This document shows positions 54,790 through 63,389 of a stretch of DNA of 64,000 bases, in pieces. Every line of letters begins with the position of its first letter. The stretch's first letter is position 1. Source of the stretch: Planctomycetia bacterium (lineage in GTDB: Bacteria; Planctomycetota; Planctomycetia; Pirellulales; Thermoguttaceae). The notes under the pieces were generated by a model. The model was not told the origin of the DNA and made no database searches. It saw nothing but the letters and a program-made list of their open reading frames with translations. Made by a program: the position numbers and the translations under genes. The stretch covers positions 124,001 to 188,000 of the forward strand of contig JAUNBG010000001.1 in assembly GCA_030527205.1 (NCBI GenBank), in the 5' to 3' direction.

Positions 54790-56100
54790 ATGAAAATTGA
54801 TAATAAATTCTGGTTGAAAAATCTTGCGAGGAACGGAATAGCGTTGATTTTCGTCTTCGCTTTGGGAATCTTTTTAACAAACTCCGTTTCAATAGCTCAG
54901 GAAGAAAATGCTGAAGAAGTTGAAACTGAAATAACTGAAAAAGACAATTCAGACGACCCGAATGACAACTTGCTTGTCATTAACGAAAACGCCTCAAAAG
55001 AGGAACTGCTCGAACAAATCGAAAAACTGGATATTTATGTTCCTGATAATATTTCTTCATATGAAGAATATGTAACTTTTTTCGAGAAGCGTCAAACAAC
55101 AATGATTAACCTTTACGAACTTCTTTTGAAAAAAGATATTTCTTTTGAAGAAAAATCAACGGTTCTTTCTTCCTATATCGAAACTCTTTCCGTTTCGCCT
55201 GTAAATGATACAGAAAAACGTTTGGAAATATTGGATTCTCTGATTCAGGAGATGGAAACCCAAATGAACGACGAGATTCGTCATCTTTATTATAATGCGA
55301 AAGCGGTTTTTTATCTGCTCCAAATCGTTGTTCTGATTGAAGAAACAGAATCAACAACTCTCGACGCGGATCCGGAAGTCGAACAAGCTCAAACTGCTGT
55401 CCTGAAAGAAAAAGCTCAACCAATCGTCAACGAACTCAAGCAATTTGCTTTTGATCATTCCGATTCGGCTTATCAAATTGTTGGTTTTTTTGTCGATAGA
55501 CTTGAATATTTGGGGGTTCCAGACGATTTAAACAATGAGATTCGACTTGATATAAGCCAGACATTTCAAGAATCCGGCAATGAAGATTTGATCAAAGCCG
55601 CCAATTATATCGAAGGTCCGCTTCGATTTAAGAATCTTGCAGGAAATGATCTCAAAATGGAGGGCGTAACGCTTGACGGAACAGAAATCGATTGGGAATC
55701 TTATCGGGGAAAAATCGTTTTAGTTGATTTTTGGGCGACTTGGTGCGGCCCGTGTCGCGCTGAAATTCCCAATATGTTGAGTCAATACAAAAAATATCAT
55801 GAACATGGTTTTGAGATTATCGGATACAGTATTGACAATGATGTTGATGAGCTTCGCAATTTTGTCGAAAAAGAGAAAACGCCTTGGACAATTATTTCCG
55901 AAACGCTTTCCGTTGAGAAGGAATTTTCGCCGATCAGCGATTATTATGGAATCAACTCAATCCCGCAAATGATTTTGGTCGACAAAGAAGGCAAAGTCAT
56001 TGAAACAGATATTCGGGGCAATCGACTGAACAAATTGCTTCGCAAACTTATCCCCGCCGCAAAGAAAGTGCTTCCGCAAGAAGATGTTGAATTCTTTTAA
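54790..56100 (+). CDS. TlpA-like exported thioredoxin-fold protein, paralogue 1
   Basis: A 436-residue periplasmic or membrane-anchored thiol-disulfide protein. The N-terminal helix (IALIFVFALGIFLTNSVSIA) is the signal. A long helical part, about 50-290, is specific to this planctomycete subfamily. The thioredoxin domain begins GTEIDWESYRGKIVLVDFWA and has the active site WCGPC at 318-322, then SIPQMILVDKEGKVI. It probably reduces or oxidises exported cysteines, for example in cytochromes. AAGAAAGGG precedes the ATG. The next gene is a paralogue 216 bases away. Confidence 0.9.
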   Translation: MKIDNKFWLKNLARNGIALIFVFALGIFLTNSVSIAQEENAEEVETEITEKDNSDDPNDNLLVINENASKEELLEQIEKLDIYVPDNISSYEEYVTFFEKRQTTMINLYELLLKKDISFEEKSTVLSSYIETLSVSPVNDTEKRLEILDSLIQEMETQMNDEIRHLYYNAKAVFYLLQIVVLIEETESTTLDADPEVEQAQTAVLKEKAQPIVNELKQFAFDHSDSAYQIVGFFVDRLEYLGVPDDLNNEIRLDISQTFQESGNEDLIKAANYIEGPLRFKNLAGNDLKMEGVTLDGTEIDWESYRGKIVLVDFWATWCGPCRAEIPNMLSQYKKYHEHGFEIIGYSIDNDVDELRNFVEKEKTPWTIISETLSVEKEFSPISDYYGINSIPQMILVDKEGKVIETDIRGNRLNKLLRKLIPAAKKVLPQEDVEFF

Positions 56101-56267
56101 GGAATTTGAATTCGTTGAAGATTCGTCCTATTGGGGAACTATAAAATGTTGATTCAGCCCTCTCGAAACCCTGTTTTTTCCCATTCGCAAGTCTGTTATA
56201 TCCCAAAAATGAATTGGCGAAAAAACATGGGATTTCAATAGATTAATTTTGCAAATAAAGATTAACG

Positions 56268-56295
56268 TTGCTTTTTCTGGCCTTTAACTTATATT
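56268..56295 (+). promoter_or_regulatory. Possible promoter of the second TlpA-like gene
   Basis: TTGCTT (56268-56273) and TATATT (56290-56295), 16 bases apart, 22 bases before ATG 56317. It suggests the second paralogue has its own transcript. Confidence 0.4.
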
Positions 56296-56316
56296 CTTCT
56301 ATACGAAAGAGTTCTC

Positions 56317-57513
56317 ATGAAAAAACGGTCGTTTGTTATCGGAACTGGATTTGGTTTTGCCCTCTTATTGTTTCAGGTCAACAGTTTGTGTCTGATTGAC
56401 AATTTATTGGCTCAAGAAACGATTTCTCCGCAACTCAGCGCCGAGGAAACGGAACTGTTCTCAATTAATGAAGACGCTTCGAAAGAGGAACTGTTTGCGC
56501 AAATTAAGAAAACCTATCAAACTCGTCCCAGTAATCAGGCTGCGGGCATTGAGTTTTATAAAACTCGTTCCAGAGCGGTTTATAAAATCTGCGATCTTCT
56601 TCTTAAAAAAAAGGACTTGGCTGAAAACGAAAAAGTTTCGGTTATGATAACCAAAGTCGGCTCAATAATATTTCTGGCCCGAATGGGCGATAAGGAAAAA
56701 TTAGCCGAACTCGAAGCATTTCAAGCGGATTTGTCGAACAAAAAGTTTTTTCCGGAACCGTTTTATCAAGCCAAAAACGGTTTCCTGGGGCTGAAACTTA
56801 TGAATTTGGCTCGCAATTCTGACAATCAAACGGATCGAGAGGAAACAGAAAAAATCACGCAAGAAATGTTGGACTTGTTTAATGAAGATGACAATGTTCT
56901 CCCCTTTTTAATCTCCTTTTGGAACGATCTGAATTTTTTTAATCAAGAGGTTAGCATTCAATTTGCAGACAATCTTATTAAGTCAATGGTTGCCAAAAAT
57001 CCAGAAAAATACAAATTGTATATCGATAAGTTTCAAGCGCAAAAACGAATGTTGGAACTTATCGGCCAAAAGATGAAAGTTGAAGGACTCAAAATTGATG
57101 GAACGCCCCTTGATTGGGATTCTTATAAAGGCAAAGTCGTTTTGATCGATTTTTGGGCAACTTGGTGCGGCCCTTGTATGGCCGAAGTTCCGATCATGAA
57201 AGAACAATATCAAAAATATCATGAACAGGGATTCGAAATTATTGGTTATAGTCTTGACATAGATCTGGAAACATTAAAGCAAACAGTTGAAAAAGAGAAA
57301 ATTCCCTGGACTATTATGTCTTCTGTTATGACCGAAGAAAAAAATAAAGAACTCGAAGTCGAGAAACAGTTTGTCATTATTTCAAACTATTATGGCGTCA
57401 ATGCTATTCCGAGAATGATTTTGATCGGTCGAGACGGAAATGTAATCTCGATTGACGCGCGAGGATTGCAATTGAAAACGAATTTGGAAAAACTGTTTCC
57501 CGCCAAACAATAA
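56317..57513 (+). CDS. TlpA-like exported thioredoxin-fold protein, paralogue 2
   Basis: A 398-residue relative of the preceding protein: signal peptide, helical middle, then a thioredoxin domain opening GTPLDWDSYKGKVVLIDFWA with WCGPC at 283-287 and AIPRMILIGRDGNVI. The repeated phrase EDASKEELFAQIKK near its start parallels ENASKEELLEQIEK in the first copy, so the two arose by tandem duplication. The second differs by Met after CGPC and a longer loop before the last strand. The stop is followed by a weak hairpin (57523-57541) and a family 1 element. Confidence 0.9.
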   Translation: MKKRSFVIGTGFGFALLLFQVNSLCLIDNLLAQETISPQLSAEETELFSINEDASKEELFAQIKKTYQTRPSNQAAGIEFYKTRSRAVYKICDLLLKKKDLAENEKVSVMITKVGSIIFLARMGDKEKLAELEAFQADLSNKKFFPEPFYQAKNGFLGLKLMNLARNSDNQTDREETEKITQEMLDLFNEDDNVLPFLISFWNDLNFFNQEVSIQFADNLIKSMVAKNPEKYKLYIDKFQAQKRMLELIGQKMKVEGLKIDGTPLDWDSYKGKVVLIDFWATWCGPCMAEVPIMKEQYQKYHEQGFEIIGYSLDIDLETLKQTVEKEKIPWTIMSSVMTEEKNKELEVEKQFVIISNYYGVNAIPRMILIGRDGNVISIDARGLQLKTNLEKLFPAKQ

Positions 57514-57522
57514 CCATTTTTA

Positions 57523-57548
57523 AGAGTTTGAATAAGACTCTATTTTTA
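57523..57548 (+). terminator. Weak hairpin and T-run after the second TlpA-like gene
   Basis: AGAGT (57523-57527) and ACTCT (57537-57541) are followed by ATTTTT. Only five pairs, so low confidence. Confidence 0.35.
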
Positions 57549-57589
57549 GCTGTTTACTGTTGAAATTCAATATATCAGAATTGCTCAAT

Positions 57590-57662
57590 AGGAAGTTCTA
57601 AAAAACCGCCGGGAGCGCGGATGTCTCGTCCGCAAAAACTGGTTTTAACGACTTTGTTCGTC
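57590..57662 (+). repeat. Family 1 element, copy 10 (right end missing)
   Basis: Starts AGGAAGTTCTAAAAAACC, has the full internal hairpin GCGGATGTCTCGTCCGC, and stops after GGTTTTAACGACTTTGTTCG. The right inverted end is absent and the ceramidase-type gene begins within 30 bases. Confidence 0.75.
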
Positions 57663-57689
57663 TAAACCACCGATTTTATGGAGTTTATA

Positions 57690-59045
57690 ATGAAATATTT
57701 TCGTTGCTTGCTATTTTTGTTCTCTTTTGGATTATTGTTTGTTTTTCAAACAGGAATTGCCCAGGAAACGTCGCTTATGCGCGTAGGAGCGGCAAGTCGA
57801 GACGCAACGCCAGAGATCGGAACGGAAACGTTCGCCTGGGGGAAATCTGTTGGCGTCAAAACGCCTCTTTTGACGCAAGTTCTTTATCTGGAAAAAAATA
57901 ATGAACGTTTATTCTGGGTTGTCAACGAATTAATTGCGGTCGAATCCGATTTTGCCCGGCAAATTCAAAATGAATTGAGCGGTCTGTTTCAAATTGATCA
58001 GGCTAATGTCCTTGTTTCCGCGACACATACGCATAGCAGTCCGGCAACAATGAGATCGTCCGGCGATTATTGGGGGCCTTATTGCGATGTGTATCTCGAT
58101 CAAAAACTTCGCCCCTTGATCCTTGACGCGGCAAAAGAGGCCTTGAGTAATGCCGAAGACTGCGAAATGATTTCCGTCGAGGGTCAATGTTCTTTGAGTA
58201 TTGAAAGACGCGATAAACCGACTCGTCATTTGGATCAACGCGTTCCGTGTCTCGCCTGGAAAAGAAAAGACGGTTCATTTAAAGCAACCCTTTTGCTTTA
58301 CGCAATGCATCCGTCCGCTTATATTTATTATTCCGGAGAGCCGATCGTTTTTGCGGCTGAATGGCCGGGTTCTGTTTCGCGGGCATTAAGGGAAAACTTG
58401 CCAGGAAATCCTGTTTCTCTCGTTCTTAACGGCGCTTGCGGCAATATCAATTCTCCAAAAAGAAATCCAACGGATGAAGAAATGTTCGCCTGGGGCAATG
58501 AAATCGCCCATTCTGTCCTTGAAAAAATCATGAATTCGCAACCTTTGGAAAATCCGTCTTTTATCGTTACCCAAACAAACGCAAGCCTCGAATATAACGT
58601 TTTAACCGAAGCAGAAATCATAAAAACGGCTGAATCGTTGTTCAATGAAGGAACTTCTTTTTGGGATGTTAAAAGAAATGCCGCCGGTCATGACTGGAAA
58701 ACCTCTCGTTTAAATGAGTTAAGTAACGAAACGGGAAAAAGCCGTTCCCTGGACGTTCATGGCGTTCTGCTCGGAAATCGTTATTTTCTGACTTTGCCAT
58801 TGGAAGTCTTTTCCCGGTTCAATCTTTATATGAACGAAAAAAGGAACCATTCGATTCCTGTTTATTGCGTTGGTTACACAAACGGCGAATTCGGTTATCT
58901 TTTTCATAAAGAAGCTTATGAGGAAGGGGGTTACGAACCGTCCTCCCATTTATATTATAATCATTTCCAAATTAAACAGGGCGAGCTCGAATGCCTTGTC
59001 GATCAGTTGCTTCCGTTTGTTCAAAAAACAACTGATTCTTTGTAA
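57690..59045 (+). CDS. Exported neutral/alkaline ceramidase-type hydrolase
   Basis: A 451-residue secreted hydrolase. A signal peptide (CLLFLFSFGLLFVFQTGIA) precedes a ceramidase-like N-terminal domain: RVGAASRDATPEIGTETF, then the metal/catalytic VLVSATHTHSSPAT, then HPSAYIYYSGEPIVFAAEWP and VLNGACGNINSP, as in non-lysosomal ceramidases. In planctomycetes these relatives are usually annotated as such although their substrate is uncertain. ATG 57690 follows GGAG; the in-frame ATG 57678 contains that GGAG and is rejected. It opens the exported set that continues to the window end. Confidence 0.85.
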   Translation: MKYFRCLLFLFSFGLLFVFQTGIAQETSLMRVGAASRDATPEIGTETFAWGKSVGVKTPLLTQVLYLEKNNERLFWVVNELIAVESDFARQIQNELSGLFQIDQANVLVSATHTHSSPATMRSSGDYWGPYCDVYLDQKLRPLILDAAKEALSNAEDCEMISVEGQCSLSIERRDKPTRHLDQRVPCLAWKRKDGSFKATLLLYAMHPSAYIYYSGEPIVFAAEWPGSVSRALRENLPGNPVSLVLNGACGNINSPKRNPTDEEMFAWGNEIAHSVLEKIMNSQPLENPSFIVTQTNASLEYNVLTEAEIIKTAESLFNEGTSFWDVKRNAAGHDWKTSRLNELSNETGKSRSLDVHGVLLGNRYFLTLPLEVFSRFNLYMNEKRNHSIPVYCVGYTNGEFGYLFHKEAYEEGGYEPSSHLYYNHFQIKQGELECLVDQLLPFVQKTTDSL

Positions 59046-59234
59046 AACTTGATCAATAAACTCAAACCGCTTAAATATTGAAGGTTTTCTGTTCAAAAAA
59101 CTTTCAAAAGATCAAAACGAATACAAAAAACGAAGCCTGTTGGCCAAATCGAAAATCAATCCGGCTTCGATATGACGCTTAACCAACTTCATTATTGCGA
59201 TTAAACAAAATCATTATTTCCCGGAATAACACAA

Positions 59235-59345
59235 AGGAAGTTCTAAAAAACCGTTGGGAACGCGGATGTCTCGTCCGAAAGAACAGGTTTTCGCGACGTT
59301 TTCCGAATGGAGTTTATTGCAAAAAACAGTTTTTTAGAACTTCCT
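59235..59345 (+). repeat. Family 1 TIR element, copy 11, with 4-bp flanking duplication
   Basis: Ends AGGAAGTTCTAAAAA and TTTTTAGAACTTCCT match exactly over 15 bases. ACAA stands at both borders (59231-59234 and 59346-59349). It is the best preserved copy by its ends. Confidence 0.88.
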
Positions 59346-59469
59346 ACAAAATGTAAACGAACCCATTTTTTCTCGCGCTGAAATACAATATCCCAGAAAA
59401 GGAATGAGTTTAAGAAAAAAGAAAATATTGCCCAAAAGTAACCAATTATTCTTGCTGCGTTTATCTCAA

Positions 59470-59540
59470 CTTTCCTTTTTCTCCATTTTTCGCAGTTCCT
59501 CTCAAGATAAATAAATCTTTATTAACAATTTGTGATTTTT
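59470..59540. repeat. Family 2 element, doubtful right end
   Basis: TTCGCAGTTCCTCTCAAGAT, then AAATAAATC and AACAATTTGTG resemble the right end of family 2, with many changes. The rest of the 520-base gap shows nothing. Confidence 0.25.
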
Positions 59541-59565
59541 TGTGATTTTAAATAAGGAGTTTTTC

Positions 59566-60939
59566 ATGAAAACAAATTGGACCCGACGAAATTTTATTAA
59601 AGCAAGTTCAGCAACAGCAATAGGTTCCGTCGCTGCCTTGGCCGCAAATCATTCGATTTTTGCTTTGGGAGACAACGTTTCCGAGCCTGCCATTCTTGGC
59701 GGAAGTCCCGCTCATTCTTCCGGTTGGCAAAACTGGCCGCAATGGGACGCCGCTGACGATCCTTTTATTGCCGATGTTATGCATAAACTTGTTTGGTCCC
59801 GATCCAAACTCGTAACACAGTTCGAAGAAGAATGGGCTCAAATGATTGGAACCAATCATTGCCTGGCTGTCGTCAACGGAACGAATGCCTTGAGCGCTGC
59901 TTTAATGCAACTCGACATCAACCCAACCGATGAAGTCATTATCGCTCCCTATACATTCAGCGCCTCGCTCTTAGGCGTTCTCTATCAAAAGGCAATGCCG
60001 ATTTTTGCTGACATTGATCCCTTAACCTATCAAATCAATCCCGAAGCTATTCGCGCCAAAATAACGCCTCGAACCAAAGCGATTCTTCCCGTTCACATTT
60101 GCGGTTTTCCCTCTGATATGGAAAATATTATGAAAATCGCAAAAGAACATAATCTCTTTGTTGTCGAAGATTGCTGTCAGGCTCATCTTGCGTCGATTCA
60201 TGGGAAAAAGGTCGGATCGTTTGGAAACGCCGGATGCTTCAGTTTTCAAACGAGTAAAGTTCTTCCAATTGGCGAAGGCGGCGGCATTACAACAGATGAC
60301 GCCGATTACAAAAATCGTCTTTATTCTTATCATAATTATGGTTATGATCCAAAAGTTGCGCCGGGAGCCTATAATTCGATCGCTGCTTTCCTGGTTGGAA
60401 ATAAAATTCGAATGGCTGAATATCAAGCGGCCATTGGACTTTGCCAATTAAAAAAACTTGAAACACAAAATCGTCTTCGAAATGAAAACGGCGATTATTT
60501 AACTTCGCAAATCAAGGATATTCCGGGAATTACGCCCGTTAAAAAATATGACGGCGTTGACAGCGTTTCGTATTATATGTATCCGTTTATTTATGACGAA
60601 AATGAATTCAAGGGACTCCCCCGCGAAAAGTTCTTGCAAGCCCTGCAAGCAGAAGGAATTCCCGCAAGCGCCGGTTATCCGAATTGTCCGATTTATACAC
60701 AGGAATTCATTCATGAAGCCTTTAAGTCAGACGTTTATCAAAAGTTCTATTCGCCTGAAGAACTTGATTTTAACGTTTATAAAGAAAAAAATCATTGTCC
60801 CGGTCTCATTCAAACATTTGAAACTTCAATCTGGATAAACAGTTCGGGCATGTTTCTCGGATCAAAAGACGACATGAGCGACATTGTCCTGGCTCTTGAT
60901 AAAATTCATAAGAACGCCGAAAAGATTAAAAACGCCTAA
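59566..60939 (+). CDS. Tat-exported DegT/DnrJ/EryC1-type PLP aminotransferase, paralogue 1
   Basis: A 457-residue protein. MKTNWTRRNFIKASSATAIG is a twin-arginine signal. The rest is a complete DegT sugar-aminotransferase fold: LAVVNGTNALSAALMQLDIN, PTDEVIIAPYTFSASLLGVL, VHICGFPSDMENI, VVEDCCQAHLASIHGKKVG and the PLP lysine K231 in FSFQTSKVLPIGEGGGITTD. These enzymes normally aminate nucleotide sugars in the cytoplasm; Tat transport lets the cofactor-loaded enzyme reach the periplasm, where its substrate is unknown. ATG 59566 with AAGGAG upstream is chosen over 59542. A partial paralogue starts at 63390. Confidence 0.87.
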   Translation: MKTNWTRRNFIKASSATAIGSVAALAANHSIFALGDNVSEPAILGGSPAHSSGWQNWPQWDAADDPFIADVMHKLVWSRSKLVTQFEEEWAQMIGTNHCLAVVNGTNALSAALMQLDINPTDEVIIAPYTFSASLLGVLYQKAMPIFADIDPLTYQINPEAIRAKITPRTKAILPVHICGFPSDMENIMKIAKEHNLFVVEDCCQAHLASIHGKKVGSFGNAGCFSFQTSKVLPIGEGGGITTDDADYKNRLYSYHNYGYDPKVAPGAYNSIAAFLVGNKIRMAEYQAAIGLCQLKKLETQNRLRNENGDYLTSQIKDIPGITPVKKYDGVDSVSYYMYPFIYDENEFKGLPREKFLQALQAEGIPASAGYPNCPIYTQEFIHEAFKSDVYQKFYSPEELDFNVYKEKNHCPGLIQTFETSIWINSSGMFLGSKDDMSDIVLALDKIHKNAEKIKNA

Positions 60940-60994
60940 CTTAAGATGATTTGTTTCGTTTTGCTTTGATCCGTTTTTTTGTCAGGAGACGACT

Positions 60995-62107
60995 ATGAAC
61001 TCTTTGATCACAAATAAGGAGTTTTATATCAATATAATAATGATTTCAACCCTCGTTTTTGGTTGTTTTGTAAAACAAGGACAAAGCCAGGAAAACAACA
61101 ATATTCCAGAAATTGAGCTAAATGAGCGAATGAATCTTCTGGAATATCGAGATTCAGAAATAACGCAAACCATTTCAACCGTTTCCGATTGGAATAGTCG
61201 CAAGTCACAAATTCTAAAGAACATCGAACTTGTTATGGGGACTTGTCCCGGCAACGAACGACGTTCCGAACTTGATCCCGAATTGCTCGAAGAAAAAGTT
61301 TTCGAAGATTATATTCAACAAAAATGGGGCTTGACTCCTGAGCCGAATGATCGAATTTTCGTTTGGCTGCTTATTCCTGAAGTTCATAAAGACCGATGTC
61401 CCGCAATGTTATGTTTGCATCCGACGCATGAAATGGGCAAAGATGTCCCTGTTGGATTTGCCGGCAATTCGCATCGTTTTTACGCAAAAGAGCTCTGTAA
61501 AAGAGGTTATGTCTGTTTGTCCCCCGATTATGGCCCTTATGGCGAAAATTCTTTTGACCCTTATTCGGCTGGTTATCAAAGCGCAACAATGAAAGGAGTT
61601 TGGAATCATATTCGTTGTCTCGATTTTCTTCAATCGCTTGATTTTGTTGACGGCGAAAAGTTGGGCGTAATCGGTCATTCATTAGGCGGTCATAACGCTC
61701 TGTTTTTGGCCGTTTTTGATGAACGGGTTAAAGCCGTTGTTACAAGCTGCGGTTTTACAACAATGTATAAATATATGCAAGGAAATCTCGCCGGCTGGTC
61801 GCAAGACAAATATATGCCGCGAATTAAATCTGTATACAAAGATAATCCGTTGCTTGTTCCCTTTGATTTTAACGAAATTTTAGCGATCATTGCTCCGCGT
61901 CCCATTTTTATTAATGCGCCCGTAAACGACGATAACTTCGATCTTTCCGGAGTTCAAGACTCGGTTCAATCAGCGCTTCGTATTTATCAATTATATGGAG
62001 CTGCCGATAAGATTACATTAATGCAACCCGACGCGGAACATGACTTTCCAGACAACGAACGCTTTATGTCCTATCAATTTTTGGATGAGATTTTTTTCTC
62101 CGAATGA
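60995..62107 (+). CDS. Exported alpha/beta hydrolase (acetyl-xylan-esterase / dienelactone-hydrolase like)
   Basis: A 370-residue secreted hydrolase. A signal peptide is followed by an alpha/beta-hydrolase core: AMLCLHPTHEMGKDVPVGFA, VCLSPDYGPYGENSFDPYSA, the nucleophile elbow GHSLGGHNALF (S229), and the His in DAEHDFPDNERF (H349). The acid is probably in INAPVNDDNFDLSG. Members remove acyl or methyl esters from glycans or cut peptides. The stop at 62107 lies 37 bases before the next start, and the preceding DegT gene ends 55 bases upstream, so these are likely one operon. Confidence 0.85.
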   Translation: MNSLITNKEFYINIIMISTLVFGCFVKQGQSQENNNIPEIELNERMNLLEYRDSEITQTISTVSDWNSRKSQILKNIELVMGTCPGNERRSELDPELLEEKVFEDYIQQKWGLTPEPNDRIFVWLLIPEVHKDRCPAMLCLHPTHEMGKDVPVGFAGNSHRFYAKELCKRGYVCLSPDYGPYGENSFDPYSAGYQSATMKGVWNHIRCLDFLQSLDFVDGEKLGVIGHSLGGHNALFLAVFDERVKAVVTSCGFTTMYKYMQGNLAGWSQDKYMPRIKSVYKDNPLLVPFDFNEILAIIAPRPIFINAPVNDDNFDLSGVQDSVQSALRIYQLYGAADKITLMQPDAEHDFPDNERFMSYQFLDEIFFSE

Positions 62108-62144
62108 ATTATGTTATCCTTTTTCATATCTAAGGAAATCTTTA

Positions 62145-63152
62145 ATGAAATATTTTGATCGTTCAAACATCGCTTCCTGGTTTGTTGTTTTTTTGACTTT
62201 TGTAATTTTCCCGTTCCATTCTGTGACTTATGCTCAAAAGGATGAGATAACTTCAGAAGATTGGCCGGTTGGCGTCATTGCCCGATATGATGATCATGGC
62301 GCAGGAATCCCATTGGAAACCGCGTTGAAAATGGGAGTTTCTGCCATTCAACTGAAAGCTCCTTTTCCGGATCATCGCACAAAACGGGACGCAAAAATTA
62401 TTTTGGATAAAGTCAGCAAGGCAGGCGTTCAAATTACATCGATGCAAAGCGGCTTTACTAACGAGAGTTACAAAACAATTCCTATTGTCAGGGAAACGGT
62501 TGGGCTTATCCCTCAAAAGACTCGCAACGAGCGAATCGAACAATTCAAAAGCGTTTGTGATTTTGCAAGAGAATTAAATCTTAATATTGTATGTTTTCAT
62601 ATCGGTTTTGTCCCACACGATTCGCAGGATCCAGATTATATTGACGTTATAAAAATGACACAATCCATTTGTGACTACGCGAAAGGAAAGGGACAACGCA
62701 TTCATTTGGAAACCGGTCAAGAGCCAGGCGATGTGTTGCTTCGTTTTATTGAAGATGTTGATCGCGACAATCTGTTTATCAATTTTGACCCGGCCAATAT
62801 GATTCTTTATGGCTGCGACGATCCGATCATAACTCTAAAAAAGGTTGGAAAGTATGTCAAAAGTTGCCATTGCAAAGACGCTCTTTGGGCAGATCATTCT
62901 CAGGATTCAGATTCGCAAACAACGAAAAAACGCGGCTTGGATTGGGGAACCGAAGTTCCTTTCGGACAAGGCGATGTCAATGCCGAGCTGTTTTTGCAAA
63001 CCCTTAAGGAAATTGGTTTTAAAGGAGCCTTAATCGTCGAACGGGAAAACAAACATCAACCCGAAAAACAACAACAGGAAGCCAAAGACGCCGTTGTTTT
63101 GATTGAACAACTTAAAGCAAAAATGTTTAACGATAACATTTCGCAACATTAA
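62145..63152 (+). CDS. Exported sugar phosphate isomerase/epimerase-like TIM barrel
   Basis: A 335-residue protein of the AP-endonuclease-2 / xylose-isomerase-like superfamily. After a signal peptide (FVVFLTFVIFPFHSVTYA) the barrel shows LETALKMGVSAIQLKAPFPD, LNIVCFHIGFVP, IHLETGQEPGDVLLRFIED with a metal-binding Glu, LFINFDPANMILYG, SCHCKDALW with a His ligand, and ALIVERENKHQ. Relatives isomerise or epimerise keto-sugars. AAGGA precedes ATG 62145, and the frame upstream of that overlaps the previous gene and is not used. It is the third of three closely spaced exported genes. Confidence 0.85.
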   Translation: MKYFDRSNIASWFVVFLTFVIFPFHSVTYAQKDEITSEDWPVGVIARYDDHGAGIPLETALKMGVSAIQLKAPFPDHRTKRDAKIILDKVSKAGVQITSMQSGFTNESYKTIPIVRETVGLIPQKTRNERIEQFKSVCDFARELNLNIVCFHIGFVPHDSQDPDYIDVIKMTQSICDYAKGKGQRIHLETGQEPGDVLLRFIEDVDRDNLFINFDPANMILYGCDDPIITLKKVGKYVKSCHCKDALWADHSQDSDSQTTKKRGLDWGTEVPFGQGDVNAELFLQTLKEIGFKGALIVERENKHQPEKQQQEAKDAVVLIEQLKAKMFNDNISQH

Positions 63153-63389
63153 AATCTTCTCCAACTTATTGATTTTTCATCCCTTTTATGGCTTATACAT
63201 TTTGGCTCCTGCCTGAGATTTATTCACAATTATTTTAACATATTGTTCTGTCTTACATCGAATGCTTTATGGTCAATTGACTTGACCAAATATTTTCGCA
63301 TTTTTACGGAGATTATGAACTCCTTTTCGCTTTTTTTAGATTTGTAGGCAAAACTTCTTTATTTTCAATAGTTTAGAAAGACAGAGATC

